Positions 27,726 to 37,107 of a DNA stretch of 64,000 nt are shown in pieces. The position numbers and the translations under genes are program-made. Below the pieces are notes generated by a model. It ran no database searches. It had not been told where the DNA came from and was given only the letters and a program-made list of their open reading frames with translations. The stretch spans positions 1-64,000 of the forward strand of contig NZ_BAJN01000001.1 of NCBI RefSeq assembly GCF_000613725.1. Reading direction: 5' to 3'. The stretch's first letter is position 1; every line of letters begins with the position of its first letter. This DNA comes from Hoylesella pleuritidis JCM 14110. Its GTDB lineage: Bacteria; Bacteroidota; Bacteroidia; Bacteroidales; Bacteroidaceae.

Positions 27726-29089
27726 TAGACTCTCAAACGATCTGTGCGCTTGCAACATCTACGGGGGGAGCTATTGGGGTGATTCGTGTCTCAGGACCCG
27801 ATGCAGTTGCATTGACCGATATTATTTTTCGTACATCCGGTAAGAAATCGTTATGTACGGCCAAAGCCAATACCATTCACTATGGTGAGATTGTAGATGC
27901 GGCAGGCAATGTCGTCGACGAAGTATTGGTCTCTGTTTTCCGTGCTCCTCATTCCTATACTGGCGAAGATAGCACGGAAATCAGCTGTCACGGCAGCCAA
28001 TATGTTCTGCGGAAAGTATTACAACTGCTTATCGACTGTGGTTGCCGACAGGCAAAGCCGGGAGAATATACGCAACGTGCTTATCTTAACGGAAAGATGG
28101 ATTTGAGTCAGGCCGAAGCTGTGGCCGATCTCATTGCTGCCGGCAATCGTGCTACGCATCTGCTGGCCATAGGGCAACTCAAAGGGCATTTCAGCGATGA
28201 GCTGGCTCATCTACGTGAGCAATTGTTGAAGATGACTTCGCTGCTCGAGTTAGAATTAGATTTCAGCGATCAAGATGTTAATTTTGCCGATCGAGATGAG
28301 CTGCAGGATTTAGCACTTGCAATTGACCGACGCATTGTGTCTCTGATTCACTCTTTTAAAACAGGGAATGCGTTGAAACAAGGCATTCCTGTGGCTATCG
28401 TTGGCAAAACCAACGTTGGCAAGAGTACATTACTCAATCGTTTGCTTCACGAAGATCGTGCAATCGTAAGCAATATTCACGGTACCACACGTGACGTGAT
28501 CGAAGACACCGCTGAAATTCACGGCATCACATTTCGCTTCATTGATACTGCGGGAATCCGTCATACAGTCGACAGCATCGAACAACTGGGCATTGAGCGC
28601 ACTTACCAAAAGCTGGATGAAGCCGCTATCATTCTTTGGCTTGTCGATGAACCGCCGACAGCGGAGGAAGAAAAGCTGATGAGGGAGCGCACCACAGGTA
28701 AGAAACTCATTCTGGTTTTCAATAAAATAGACTTGCACAAAGCGTTTCCCTTTCCGTCGAAAGAGAACCGAGACCCCGTGATTTATATTTCTGCCAAGCA
28801 GGGCGACGGCATCCCGCAGTTAGAAGAGCAACTCTGTCGGGCCGCTGACATTCCCGAAATCAACGAGAACGATGTCATCATTACCAATGCCCGCCATTAC
28901 GAAGCGCTCACTTGTGCTCACGAAGCCCTTACCCATATCGTCAACGGTCTGCATCGCGAGGTCAGTGGCGATCTTCTCAGTGAAGATCTCCGTCAGGCTC
29001 TTACCCATCTTGCTGATATCACCGGATCTGCTATTACCACTGATGAAGTATTGGAAAACATCTTTAAAAGCTTTTGTATTGGTAAATAA
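27722..29089 (+). CDS. mnmE: tRNA uridine-5-carboxymethylaminomethyl(34) synthesis GTPase MnmE
   Basis: MnmE with MnmG modifies U34 of certain tRNAs at the wobble position. The 455-residue protein has the N-terminal formyl-THF-binding domain (PHSYTGEDSTEISCHGS) and an inserted GTPase domain with GKTNVGKSTLLN, DTAGIRHT and NKID. The C-terminal helical domain ends in the invariant FCIGK, whose Cys is catalytic. The length is normal. It is coupled to the nucleoside phosphorylase gene upstream. Confidence 0.95.
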   Translation: MIDSQTICALATSTGGAIGVIRVSGPDAVALTDIIFRTSGKKSLCTAKANTIHYGEIVDAAGNVVDEVLVSVFRAPHSYTGEDSTEISCHGSQYVLRKVLQLLIDCGCRQAKPGEYTQRAYLNGKMDLSQAEAVADLIAAGNRATHLLAIGQLKGHFSDELAHLREQLLKMTSLLELELDFSDQDVNFADRDELQDLALAIDRRIVSLIHSFKTGNALKQGIPVAIVGKTNVGKSTLLNRLLHEDRAIVSNIHGTTRDVIEDTAEIHGITFRFIDTAGIRHTVDSIEQLGIERTYQKLDEAAIILWLVDEPPTAEEEKLMRERTTGKKLILVFNKIDLHKAFPFPSKENRDPVIYISAKQGDGIPQLEEQLCRAADIPEINENDVIITNARHYEALTCAHEALTHIVNGLHREVSGDLLSEDLRQALTHLADITGSAITTDEVLENIFKSFCIGK

Positions 29090-29261
29090 GAGGTCCCTAT
29101 TTATGGTATCTGGGATGTGGTATTTATTGCTGTTCCGTAGCATTATTTACGTAACTCCGTTGCTATGATTGTCGTAACTTCGTTATGACTTTGACAACCA
29201 TTCCGAAGAGTATTTGGGCAAACTTATGTAGTTCATTTAATAAAGTAGTAATAAAAAAGAG

Positions 29262-29291
29262 TAGGAAGAAAATAACTACATTTTCTTCCTA
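29262..29291. terminator. Bidirectional terminator between mnmE and TPR gene
   Basis: TAGGAAGAAAAT pairs perfectly with ATTTTCTTCCTA around a six-base loop. On the minus strand it is followed by CTCTTTTTT, so it is a good terminator for the minus-strand TPR gene, and it may also stop mnmE transcripts. Confidence 0.65.
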
Positions 29292-29330
29292 TTCAATTGT
29301 CTTTTATCGACACTGTCGATAAATGTGTCA

Positions 29331-30557
29331 TTATTGTTTAATCATACTCTCGATTTCCTTGGTACGAGTATCGTTAGCACCGTAAAGCACATAATAGCAC
29401 TGATAGAGAGGATAGCTCCAATTGGCCTTGTCGCGATTAGGATCGAGCTGCTTGGCTTTCTCCAAATAGGGAAGGCTCTCTTGGTAGAGCGCTTTTTGGG
29501 CCTTGATGTCATTATTGATGGCACCGGCTTTGGAGTTGATGCAGTAACCTAAATAGGTGTAGAGGATGGGCTCGTCGTTTTTGATTTCGATTGCTTTCTT
29601 GTAAGAGGACACCGCATCGTCCCACTTCGAGGTGTTCATCTCGTTTTGGCCTTTCAGTGCCCAAGCAGTGTAATTCTTCGGGTCTGCAGATAACTTGTCG
29701 GATATAAGCGAGTTGGCTGCGTCGAGCATTTTCAAGGATGCATAGAGGCTGGCAAGTTGTCCAAAGATTTGATCATTGGTCTTGTCTTTGGTATAAATGT
29801 CTTTCAGTTTGTCGGCATATTTTACGGAGTCTTCCTTGGTCTTGAGCTGTTGCTGAGCAATGTATAGCTTGAGATTGAGGGCTTCTTTGTATACTGCCGT
29901 GTCTTGCAGAGCAATGTCTACATATTGGTCGGCCAGTTCGAGTTTATTGTTTTGATAGGCGAAGACGGAAGCCACACGTGCCACTTCACCGAGATATTGA
30001 TCGGGATTTTTAGTCTTGTCGAGGTCTTTCATCAGTGTCGAGCTGGCACTTTCGACATACATTCCGTAATTCCGCAATGCTCCGACCTTATCTTCTTTCT
30101 GTGCAGCAGCTTGCCCTGCATTGATTAAATGAACGCGGATTGCGTTGAGGCGTGCCTGGTTGGCAGAATGGAATTTGGGCTTCACGGCACCTTTCTCGTT
30201 CGGCATCTGATCGTATTTATCGCATTCGATACCAGCTTTGAGTGCATCGTAAACGGCACTATACATACCAAGGGTGTCATAGGGTTCGACCTTTCCTTGA
30301 TTGAACTGTGTAGCCATTTGGTTAGCATTGAGCACGGCTTGCTCTTTGCTTACCTTGGCCATAGCCAAATCCACAAGTTTGTTGTAGGCTTTGGCCTTTT
30401 CAGCAGCTGTTGTGAGCTGTGCGAGATTAGACTTCAATAGGCTTTCGGCCTCGGTATAGGTCTTGGCTTTAAGGATGGCTTTGAGGGCGTCGCTATCGCC
30501 TGCAAACGCCGCAGATGATGCAGAGATCAGCAATGCGGCAATCATTAATTTTTTCAT
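29331..30557 (-). CDS. Secreted TPR-repeat protein
   Basis: A 408-residue exported protein (signal MKKLMIAALLISASSAAFAG). The C-terminal half contains tetratricopeptide helices (for example AWALKGQNEMNTSKWDDAVS and YTYLGYCINSKAG). TPR proteins act as scaffolds; the partner is unknown. The gene starts 18 bases after gyrA on the same strand and is probably in its operon, an order I cannot explain functionally. A perfect 10-bp inverted repeat (29303-29323) and then a terminator follow the stop. Confidence 0.75.
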   Translation of the reverse strand: MKKLMIAALLISASSAAFAGDSDALKAILKAKTYTEAESLLKSNLAQLTTAAEKAKAYNKLVDLAMAKVSKEQAVLNANQMATQFNQGKVEPYDTLGMYSAVYDALKAGIECDKYDQMPNEKGAVKPKFHSANQARLNAIRVHLINAGQAAAQKEDKVGALRNYGMYVESASSTLMKDLDKTKNPDQYLGEVARVASVFAYQNNKLELADQYVDIALQDTAVYKEALNLKLYIAQQQLKTKEDSVKYADKLKDIYTKDKTNDQIFGQLASLYASLKMLDAANSLISDKLSADPKNYTAWALKGQNEMNTSKWDDAVSSYKKAIEIKNDEPILYTYLGYCINSKAGAINNDIKAQKALYQESLPYLEKAKQLDPNRDKANWSYPLYQCYYVLYGANDTRTKEIESMIKQ

Positions 30558-30575
30558 AAGCGTATTGTTAAAAAG

Positions 30576-33185
30576 TTATTGATTATACTGTTCTGTTTCG
30601 GTGTCGTCGGTTGAAAGATCAGTGTCTGTGACCTCGGTCGCGGCGATATTGTCGTGGCGGATGCTCTCAGATTTCTGTGCCCACTGAGCACGACTTTCTT
30701 CTTCGACGGTAGCTTCAAGTTCGGAGCTCATTACTTTGCAAACGCTGGCGATGACATCGTTTTTCTTGGCGAGATTGATAAGTCGCACACCTTGGGTGGC
30801 GCGGCCCATTACCCGAACATCGGCCACAGCGAGGCGAATCACGATTCCACTTTTATTGATAATCATCAGATCGTTGTCGTCTGTCACATTCTTGATAGAA
30901 ACCAGTCGGCCTGTCTTTTCGGTGATGCTCAATGTTTTGACACCTTTCCCGCCACGATTGGTCTTGCGGTAATCTTCCACGTCAGAGCGTTTGCCATAGC
31001 CTTCCTCACTGACTACCATCACGGTTTCATTTTCAGCATCATTGACTACAATCATTCCCACGACAGCATCATCGCCTCCGTCTAACCGCATTCCGCGTAC
31101 ACCCGTGGCAGTTCGACCCATTGTTCGGATAGTCTTCTCATCGAAACGGACGGCTCGCCCATTGCGATTAGCCATAATAATCTCATTCTTCCCATTGGTC
31201 AGCCGTACGTCGATAACTTCATCGTTGTCTGTTATATTGATAGCAATCACACCGTTGGTACGCGGACGAGAATAAGCTTCGAGACAGGTTTTCTTCACAA
31301 CACCGTTCTTTGTTGCAAAAACAACGTAGTGGCTATTTATAAATGTTTGATCATTGAGTCCTTGACCTTTCAGGCGTAAAAATGCGTTGACGGCATCATC
31401 CGGATCAATGTTGAGCAGATTCTGAATGGCACGACCCTTTGAGATCTTATCACCTTCGGGAATCTCGTAGCACTTCAACCAATAGCAGCGACCTTTCTTT
31501 GTGAAGAACAGCATCGTCTGATGCATCGTTGCGGGATAGATATACTCTGTGAAATCTTTATCGCGGGTATTGGCTCCTTTGCTTCCAACACCTCCGCGAG
31601 CTTGCTCTCTGAATTCGCTCAGCTGCGTACGTTTGATGTAGCCCAAATGACTGACCGTAATCACGACAGGATCGTTGGGATAAAAATCCTCGGCATTGAA
31701 CTCGTGCTCATCGGGAATGATTTCTGTACGGCGCACATCGCCATATTTATCTTTCACCTCATTGAGTTCATCCTTCATCACCTTCTTGCAAAGTTCAGGA
31801 TCGTCGAGTATCGATTGTAGGTAAGCAATCTGCTTTTCCAATTCCTCATATTCGGCGTGTAGCTGATCCATACGTAATCCCGTGAGCTGCGAAAGGCGCA
31901 TATCCACGATAGCTTTTGATTGCAGTTCATCCAATTCAAAGCGTTGTTCCAGATTGCGTTGTGCATCGGCAGGAGTCTTGCTTGCACGAATGATACGTAC
32001 CACCTCATCGATATTGTCACACGCAATGATCAATCCTTCGAGGATGTGTGCACGCTCCTGTGCTTTCTTCAATTCATATTTCGTGCGTCGGATAGTTACG
32101 TCGTGGCGATGTTCTACGAAATATTTCACACATTCTTTCAACGAGAGAATACGCGGGCGACCTTTCACCAGTGCAATATTGTTGACCGAGAACGAGCTTT
32201 GCAGAGCCGTCATCTTAAACAGTTTGTTCAAAATGACGTTGGCATTGGCATCGCGCTTCACATCGATCACAATGCGCATACCCTGTCTTCCCGACTCGTC
32301 GTTAGCATTGGAAATACCCTCTAACTTACCCTCCTTCACCAAATCGGCAATATATTCGATCAGTTGTGCTTTGTTGACACCGTAAGGAATCTCGGTAATA
32401 ACGATTTTATCGTGACTCTCATCGCTCTCAATTTCAGCTTTGGCCCGAATGACGATGCGGCCCCGCCCCGTCTCGTAAGCATCCTTTACCCCCTGTAAGC
32501 CATAGATATACGCTCCCGTAGGAAAATCCGGAGCCTTGATATATTGCATCAATCCATCGGTATCGATTTCAGGATTGTCGATGTAAGCACAACAACCGTC
32601 GATGACTTCACCCAGATTGTGCGTTGGCATATTAGTTGCCATACCCACGGCAATTCCGTTTCCACCGTTGACAAGCAGGTTCGGAATTTTGGTCGGCATT
32701 ACGGTAGGTTCCTGCAAAGAGTCGTCGAAGTTACTTGTCATATCGACGGTATCTTTTTCCAAGTCGTCCATAATATGCTCGCCCATCTTCGAGAGTCGGC
32801 ATTCCGTATAACGCATTGCAGCGGCCGAATCGCCGTCTACACTTCCGAAGTTACCCTGACCATCTACCAAGGTATAACGCATATTCCAATCCTGAGCCAG
32901 ACGTACCAACGCGCCATACACTGAGGAGTCGCCGTGCGGGTGGTATTTACCCAACACTTCGCCCACGACGCGAGCACATTTCTTGTACGGTTTGTCACTG
33001 GTATTACCAATGCCGAGCATTCCGTAGAGAATGCGTCGGTGCACCGGTTTGAATCCGTCACGTACATCAGGAAGAGCCCGGGCAACAATGACCGACATCG
33101 AATAGTCGATATAAGAAGACTTCATCTCCTCTTCGATATTGATCTTCATAATTCGGTCCTGATCAATTGTCTGATTTTCGTCCAT
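30576..33185 (-). CDS. gyrA: DNA gyrase subunit A
   Basis: GyrA is the strand-breaking subunit of gyrase, which introduces negative supercoils. The 869-residue protein has the usual breakage-reunion domain with the catalytic Tyr in [11 protein letters not shown], and the quinolone-region motif [17 protein letters not shown]. The C-terminal beta-pinwheel has a degenerate GyrA box NRGGKGV. The position matching E. coli Asp87 is Gly here. The acidic tail is Thr/Asp/Glu-rich. The TPR gene follows 18 bases downstream. Confidence 0.96.
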   Translation of the reverse strand: MDENQTIDQDRIMKINIEEEMKSSYIDYSMSVIVARALPDVRDGFKPVHRRILYGMLGIGNTSDKPYKKCARVVGEVLGKYHPHGDSSVYGALVRLAQDWNMRYTLVDGQGNFGSVDGDSAAAMRYTECRLSKMGEHIMDDLEKDTVDMTSNFDDSLQEPTVMPTKIPNLLVNGGNGIAVGMATNMPTHNLGEVIDGCCAYIDNPEIDTDGLMQYIKAPDFPTGAYIYGLQGVKDAYETGRGRIVIRAKAEIESDESHDKIVITEIPYGVNKAQLIEYIADLVKEGKLEGISNANDESGRQGMRIVIDVKRDANANVILNKLFKMTALQSSFSVNNIALVKGRPRILSLKECVKYFVEHRHDVTIRRTKYELKKAQERAHILEGLIIACDNIDEVVRIIRASKTPADAQRNLEQRFELDELQSKAIVDMRLSQLTGLRMDQLHAEYEELEKQIAYLQSILDDPELCKKVMKDELNEVKDKYGDVRRTEIIPDEHEFNAEDFYPNDPVVITVSHLGYIKRTQLSEFREQARGGVGSKGANTRDKDFTEYIYPATMHQTMLFFTKKGRCYWLKCYEIPEGDKISKGRAIQNLLNIDPDDAVNAFLRLKGQGLNDQTFINSHYVVFATKNGVVKKTCLEAYSRPRTNGVIAINITDNDEVIDVRLTNGKNEIIMANRNGRAVRFDEKTIRTMGRTATGVRGMRLDGGDDAVVGMIVVNDAENETVMVVSEEGYGKRSDVEDYRKTNRGGKGVKTLSITEKTGRLVSIKNVTDDNDLMIINKSGIVIRLAVADVRVMGRATQGVRLINLAKKNDVIASVCKVMSSELEATVEEESRAQWAQKSESIRHDNIAATEVTDTDLSTDDTETEQYNQ

Positions 33186-33580
33186 TTATTTATCTATATG
33201 TTTTTGAATGAATATTCACGAGAAAGGCGTTTATTTGCGCTCTAAGCGTTTCGGCCTATTCTTTACACGGTGCTAAATTACAAAAAAGATATGACACTAA
33301 GAAACTTTTAGTGCGAAAATCTCGTGTCAGAGAATAAGAAGAGAACATACAAGGAAGAATCTGATTCTTCGGTTTCAGTCTCGATTCTGAACGGAAGGAG
33401 GGAAACCGCTGTTCGAGCTTTCTCATTTTTCGATCGGGAGATTCCTGAAACAATATCTTACGGCAATGAAATAAAGAGTCTGTGAAGACGTTGTCGAACA
33501 CTGTTCTATAGCCTGTCTGCAACGGATTTTCACGCAATAAAAAGTTGCCCAAATATTCTCTGTTTGAAAATGCCAGGACA

Positions 33581-33778
33581 TTTCATTTAAGGCGATAGTA
33601 CTTTTCATTTAAAACGATAGTATTTTTTGGCTGAAAGATAATGCCGCTTTCAGCAAAAGAACTATACCTACAGACAAAAGGTATTACTGTCTTTGAAGAA
33701 AAAGTACGGATCTTTCTCGAAAAACCTATACCATTTTTGCCGAAAAATCTATCATTTAGGTTCAAATGATTGGCATTC
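33581..33778. repeat. Degenerate 22-bp periodic array (left part)
   Basis: Nine consecutive 22-bp units can be laid in register from 33581. The first two are nearly identical (TTTCATTTAA, two variable bases, CGATAGTA). Later units diverge but keep a TTT start, an A-tract at unit positions 9-12 and a CTATA/TATC-like segment near positions 15-19. The A-tract recurring every two helical turns could curve the DNA. Related units occur at 40879-40988 beyond the mobile element. Confidence 0.6.
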
Positions 33779-33807
33779 AATAGCCTAATGAGTTATGAAA
33801 TGCAGTA

Positions 33808-33824
33808 GGTAATGATTTAGCGAC
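33808..33824 (+). repeat. Candidate left attachment repeat
   Basis: GGTAATGATTTAGCGAC matches GGTAATGTTTTAGTAAC at 40754-40770 in direct orientation at 14 of 17 positions. The two sites bracket all element genes. This is a tentative att pair; the similarity is too short to be decisive. Confidence 0.3.
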
Positions 33825-33928
33825 CTATCTTCAACAATGATATACAACGCTTTGCATAACTCGAATAACCTGTTGCAAAGATAAGGGTATATCGTGAGAA
33901 AAAAGAATTTTCTCCAAATTATTTTCGT

Positions 33929-33954
33929 AAAGCCGTCCGTTGGGGCGGCTTTTT
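33929..33954 (+). terminator. Terminator at left end of element
   Basis: AAAGCCGTCC pairs with GGGCGGCTTT (one G-T wobble) around a GTTG loop, followed by TT. It is a typical rho-independent terminator with no gene directly before it, as expected at an element boundary. Confidence 0.7.
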
Positions 33955-33985
33955 GTTTTCCGTGTATTCTGTTTCTATGATAAAT

Positions 33986-34011
33986 GCAGTCCCCCCGAGA
34001 CTGCGTTTTTT
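33986..34011 (+). terminator. Second terminator at left end of element
   Basis: GCAGTC and GACTGC form a six-pair stem around a C-rich loop, followed by GTTTTTT. It lies 32 bases after the previous terminator. Confidence 0.55.
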
Positions 34012-34366
34012 GTTTTCGCCCCGCTTCTCTGCCTGCACATCCTCCACTTATGCCCGTGTATCATGTCGGGATCGGTTGTTCGTTGTCAGCGGCAAAGGTA
34101 GTTCTGGGCTTCTACGGACAAAAAAGGTCGGGGCGGCAAGCCGTTTAGACGACAATCTCCACACTTCCATTTCATTGCAGGTAGTATTCTCGCCGTAAAA
34201 CCTTGTTTGTCCTAAGCCCTACTTTTTACGCCCTTGAAACGAAAACGACCGACCCGACGGAAAGACGCATAAAAAATGTCGGATATGCGAGAAGCAGGTA
34301 AAAAGAAAATGGAAACTCAACTCCCTCACCTCTGAAATCCGCATAAAATCAAAAAAATCAGACAAG

Positions 34367-34495
34367 ATGAAACTGAGATACAAAATATCAATTTGGGTGG
34401 CACTTGCACTCGCAGGGTCTCTCTTTTGGGGCGGAAGCATTTGGCTTTGGCTGGCAGAGATATGTGTGGGAAAATTCCTCATTCGGATGCGCTAA
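34367..34495 (+). CDS. Small membrane protein of the mobile element
   Basis: A 42-residue frame (MKLRYKISIWVALALAGSL at its start) with a basic N terminus and one long hydrophobic helix ending in LIRMR. Small proteins like this are common between the transfer and cargo parts of Bacteroidales conjugative elements, but I cannot name a function. No clear promoter or ribosome-binding site is seen. Confidence 0.4.
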   Translation: MKLRYKISIWVALALAGSLFWGGSIWLWLAEICVGKFLIRMR

Positions 34496-34779
34496 GTAGC
34501 CGTGTTACAATGTCAGTTAATAATTCAAGACAACTCTGATTGAAAAAACGGCTGTCAACTTTATGTTGATGGCTGTTTGCCTAGTCAATCGTACCAATGT
34601 TTATGTGTCACCAGACAGGTAATCTTTGGGATGTGGAAATTTTATGTTTTAGAATACCAGTAATAACATTACCGCTTTAAATAAGCAATTCAAAGATAAC
34701 AAAGAAGATGAAAAATATAAAATTAAGCAATTTGGTTTAATATTTTGTGTAAGATTATGAGAAAGTGAAATAATTTCAC

Positions 34780-34787
34780 TACCTTTG
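34780..34787 (+). promoter_or_regulatory. -7 element of Xre regulator
   Basis: TACCTTTG, an exact match, 19 bases before the ATG at 34807. Confidence 0.6.
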
Positions 34788-34806
34788 TGGCATTAAACTG
34801 AGATAT

Positions 34807-35037
34807 ATGGAAGATGTAAATCGTATCAAGTTGGTATTAGTTGAAAAGAAACGCACAAACAAATGGCTATCAGAACAGATGGGAGTAACCCCTTCCACTG
34901 TCTCAAAATGGTGTACCAATTCTTCTCAGCCTGACCTTCCAAGCCTTTTGAAGATTGCAGACTTGCTTGAAGTTGATATTAGAGAATTGATAGTTCGCGA
35001 GTACAAATCTTATTTGTTGTCGCAAGAATCAAAGTAA
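34807..35037 (+). CDS. Xre-family HTH regulator
   Basis: A 76-residue DNA-binding protein consisting of little more than a Cro/C1-type helix-turn-helix (KWLSEQMGVTPSTVSKWCTN, then DLPSLLKIADLLEVDIRELI). Proteins of this size act as controllers of restriction-modification or toxin genes in Bacteroidales, but no such partner is adjacent. It converges with the cut-down AraC-type gene, overlapping its 3' end by nine bases, which suggests the neighbouring DNA was rearranged. Confidence 0.85.
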   Translation: MEDVNRIKLVLVEKKRTNKWLSEQMGVTPSTVSKWCTNSSQPDLPSLLKIADLLEVDIRELIVREYKSYLLSQESK

Positions 35038-35565
35038 GGCATGGTAGTCAATGGTGTTGATATCGGATTGAACCTTTATCGCATTTGCAACGTTCTCCAC
35101 GACCAATCCCACAATGACGGTGGTCAGTCGTTGAACGATTGCTTTGGCAGATGGATTTTCCATGCAACTCAATTTGCGGTCGAGAAGCGATAGTAATAGT
35201 TTCAATTCTGATATGTCTGATAGTTGAATTCTGGAGCAACCATATCTCTCAAGCGTTCGTTTTTCCTCCTTATCCACCAATACCGAGTCGACAACCAAGA
35301 ACTTTGCGGAAAGATTGGAAGCGTCAATGATACGATGCACTTGTCCCGGACGGATGATAGCCAGACTTCCTTTCCCGAAAACGTATTCCTCGAAATCAAT
35401 ATTCAGACGGCATTGCCCATCCTCTATGAAGCCGAAGAAATAATAATCATCGGTATGGGAAAAGGCGTATCTGTCTGAAGATGCCGATGTTTGAGATATA
35501 ATCGTCTTCAGATAGACTCCAATTTCTGTGAGTTGTGAACTTCTATGGATGGGTAACTGGGGCAT
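35029..35565 (-). CDS. AraC-type regulator lacking its DNA-binding domain
   Basis: A 178-residue protein matching the N-terminal cupin sensor part of AraC-family regulators: YFFGFIEDGQCRLNIDFEEY, GSLAIIRPGQVHRI and a helical linker. AraC regulators normally continue about 100 residues into two helix-turn-helix motifs; here the frame stops right after the linker, at the end of the Xre gene. It is either a remnant or a sensor-only protein. It is on the same strand as the HXXEE, SRPBCC and DJ-1 genes, starting 33 bases after the HXXEE stop. Confidence 0.65.
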   Translation of the reverse strand: MPQLPIHRSSQLTEIGVYLKTIISQTSASSDRYAFSHTDDYYFFGFIEDGQCRLNIDFEEYVFGKGSLAIIRPGQVHRIIDASNLSAKFLVVDSVLVDKEEKRTLERYGCSRIQLSDISELKLLLSLLDRKLSCMENPSAKAIVQRLTTVIVGLVVENVANAIKVQSDINTIDYHALL

Positions 35566-35598
35566 ATTTTTCTGTTATTTCATGATTGACAACACTCT

Positions 35599-36084
35599 CT
35601 ATCCTTTATTCTGCCATTGTTGAAACTTACTCATCAAGAAAAAAGCGGAGAGTAAGCTAAGCATTGTTAGGATAATCCCAACAACTGCCCATAAGAACAT
35701 CTGCAAAGGAGATAGAACGGAAGCCTTTGCAAATTCAGCAAAGGTATAGATACAATAAGGCAATGTCAAGATTGTGGTAATGATGACAGGTACATATTTT
35801 CGGTATATTGCCCATTGTGCAAGATGTACCACAAGATGGACGGAATACCCTGCAAATGCAGCGAACCACCATTGAGAAGCATCTATCCACACGGCACAGA
35901 AAGAAATAAGTGAAATCAGAATGAACTCGTGGGCAGTCCCAATGGCAAATGTGGCTGTGGAATAATCAAAATGTCCTCTGTGTGCAAGAAACTGCTCGAA
36001 TCTCGGGAAACGCCTTTTCAATTCGTCCCTATTTCTGTCAAGCCAATGCCTAAACATGATAATCTCTTCGTATTCGTGAAGCAT
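35599..36084 (-). CDS. HXXEE-domain membrane protein
   Basis: A 161-residue membrane protein. The start is placed at MLHEYEEIIMFRHW because the family motif HxxEE (HEYEE) lies right at the N terminus; a second histidine motif is in GTAHEFIL. Four or so hydrophobic segments follow, the last ending AFFLMSKF. The conserved His/Glu pattern suggests a metal-binding membrane enzyme, but the function is unknown. Its start lies within the 3' end of the SRPBCC gene (67-base overlap). Confidence 0.75.
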   Translation of the reverse strand: MLHEYEEIIMFRHWLDRNRDELKRRFPRFEQFLAHRGHFDYSTATFAIGTAHEFILISLISFCAVWIDASQWWFAAFAGYSVHLVVHLAQWAIYRKYVPVIITTILTLPYCIYTFAEFAKASVLSPLQMFLWAVVGIILTMLSLLSAFFLMSKFQQWQNKG

Positions 36085-36467
36085 GAACACAAATCTCTGA
36101 CATACTTGGCTTGCCGATATTTTAAATAAATCTTCACAAACGGAATCATATACCATTTCTTAGGCTCAATGTGTTCTGTAAAGTCAATCGTAGCATTCTT
36201 TTCATTGCCACAGAAAACACCGACCCAATGTCCTTTCATATTGTCATTCTCCATGTCAAACTCCCATCGACAACAAGGTTCTTGTCTTGTTACCGTGAAA
36301 GTTGTCTTATATCCACTCTTCGTCATCTCTACAAATTGCGTGTCTGATATGACCTCTATCTTTTCGACATCACTTCTCCACGAATAGTCTGTTAGCGATG
36401 TTACAACTTGCCAAACGCTTTGTAAATTGCACAGAAACGTGGCTCTTATGTTTGACTTTACGAACAT
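36018..36467 (-). CDS. SRPBCC-family protein
   Basis: A 149-residue START/SRPBCC-like protein (TFLCNLQSVWQVVTSLTDYSWRSD, RWEFDMENDNMKGHWVG, IDFTEHIEPKKW). The fold has a hydrophobic cavity for small ligands. The last ~20 residues after YVRDL do not look like the family and run out of frame through the start of the HXXEE gene, so the natural C terminus may have been lost by a small deletion or frameshift. It is probably co-transcribed with its neighbours. Confidence 0.7.
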   Translation of the reverse strand: MFVKSNIRATFLCNLQSVWQVVTSLTDYSWRSDVEKIEVISDTQFVEMTKSGYKTTFTVTRQEPCCRWEFDMENDNMKGHWVGVFCGNEKNATIDFTEHIEPKKWYMIPFVKIYLKYRQAKYVRDLCSCFTNTKRLSCLGIGLTEIGTN

Positions 36468-36494
36468 AAAGTTTAGTATCTCAGAAAAATAACT

Positions 36495-37088
36495 TTATCT
36501 CACGAAACCATTTTTATAGAAATCGTACCAAGCATCTATCTGTTCGGGACTGTTGGCTTTCAGTAATAGAAGAATCTCACAAGTGAATTCCAAATGTCCT
36601 ACACCGTTTGCTGTAACGATGTTCTTATCACTGACGGCTTGCGCTTCCACATAGTTTTCTGCGTTAGTATAACGGGGACCGCCCCATTTTTTAAGTTGGT
36701 CAAGACCGTTGCCTGTGTGTTTTATGTTGTTCAGAAAACCATGTGAACATAGGAACGAAGCACCGTTACATATCGCCCCGACGATTTTACTTTTATCCAA
36801 AGCCTCTTGTACCAATGGTACGACAAGTTCTGCTTCAGGCGAGTCCCAGCGGTTGCCACCGATAAGCACTAAGGCGGCATAATCTTTCGGCATATTCTCG
36901 AAAGAATAATCGGGCAAGGTTCTGAAACCTCCGATGGAACAGACTGTGTCCGACGTCGGGGCAACGGTATGCACTTCATACTTGATTTCACCGCCCGGTA
37001 TCACGCCCACATGAAGAGCCGTGGAGAGAAAAGCCCCCTCCCAATCTGTGTATTCATTTAACAGGATAAATAAAACTTTCTGTTTCAT
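36495..37088 (-). CDS. DJ-1/PfpI-family protein
   Basis: A 197-residue class I glutamine-amidotransferase-like protein of the DJ-1/PfpI group. The nucleophile elbow Cys is in VGAICNGASFL, and the conserved acidic residue is near ILLNEYTDWEGAF. Members act as glyoxalases, chaperones or proteases of small damage products; which one applies here is unclear. It lies between dinD and the SRPBCC gene on the same strand. Confidence 0.85.
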   Translation of the reverse strand: MKQKVLFILLNEYTDWEGAFLSTALHVGVIPGGEIKYEVHTVAPTSDTVCSIGGFRTLPDYSFENMPKDYAALVLIGGNRWDSPEAELVVPLVQEALDKSKIVGAICNGASFLCSHGFLNNIKHTGNGLDQLKKWGGPRYTNAENYVEAQAVSDKNIVTANGVGHLEFTCEILLLLKANSPEQIDAWYDFYKNGFVR

Positions 37089-37107
37089 AATAAATTCATT
37101 CCTCTTA

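Larger units (their letters stand above)
33186..34366. other. Gene-poor region: gyrA upstream, 22-bp array, left end of mobile element
   Basis: I support no protein gene here. An 81-codon plus-strand frame at 33953-34198 looks like non-coding element DNA. The region holds a degenerate 22-bp repeat array (33581-33778), a candidate attachment repeat (33808-33824) and two rho-independent terminators (33929-33954 and 33986-34011). No obvious TAnnTTTG promoter for gyrA lies close to its start. Confidence 0.55.

Noticed and set aside
29136..29190. Repeated CGTAACT-CGTT words after mnmE
   Set aside because: Only two copies 23 bases apart with poor flanking match; could be chance in this AT-rich gap.
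33581..33778. Possible CRISPR array (regular spacing)
   Set aside because: The period is only 22 bp with no constant repeat alternating with unique spacers, and no cas gene is nearby.
33953..34198. 81-codon plus-strand frame as a gene
   Set aside because: It starts inside a terminator-rich boundary, lies over the second hairpin, and its product has no protein-like pattern; probably non-coding element DNA.
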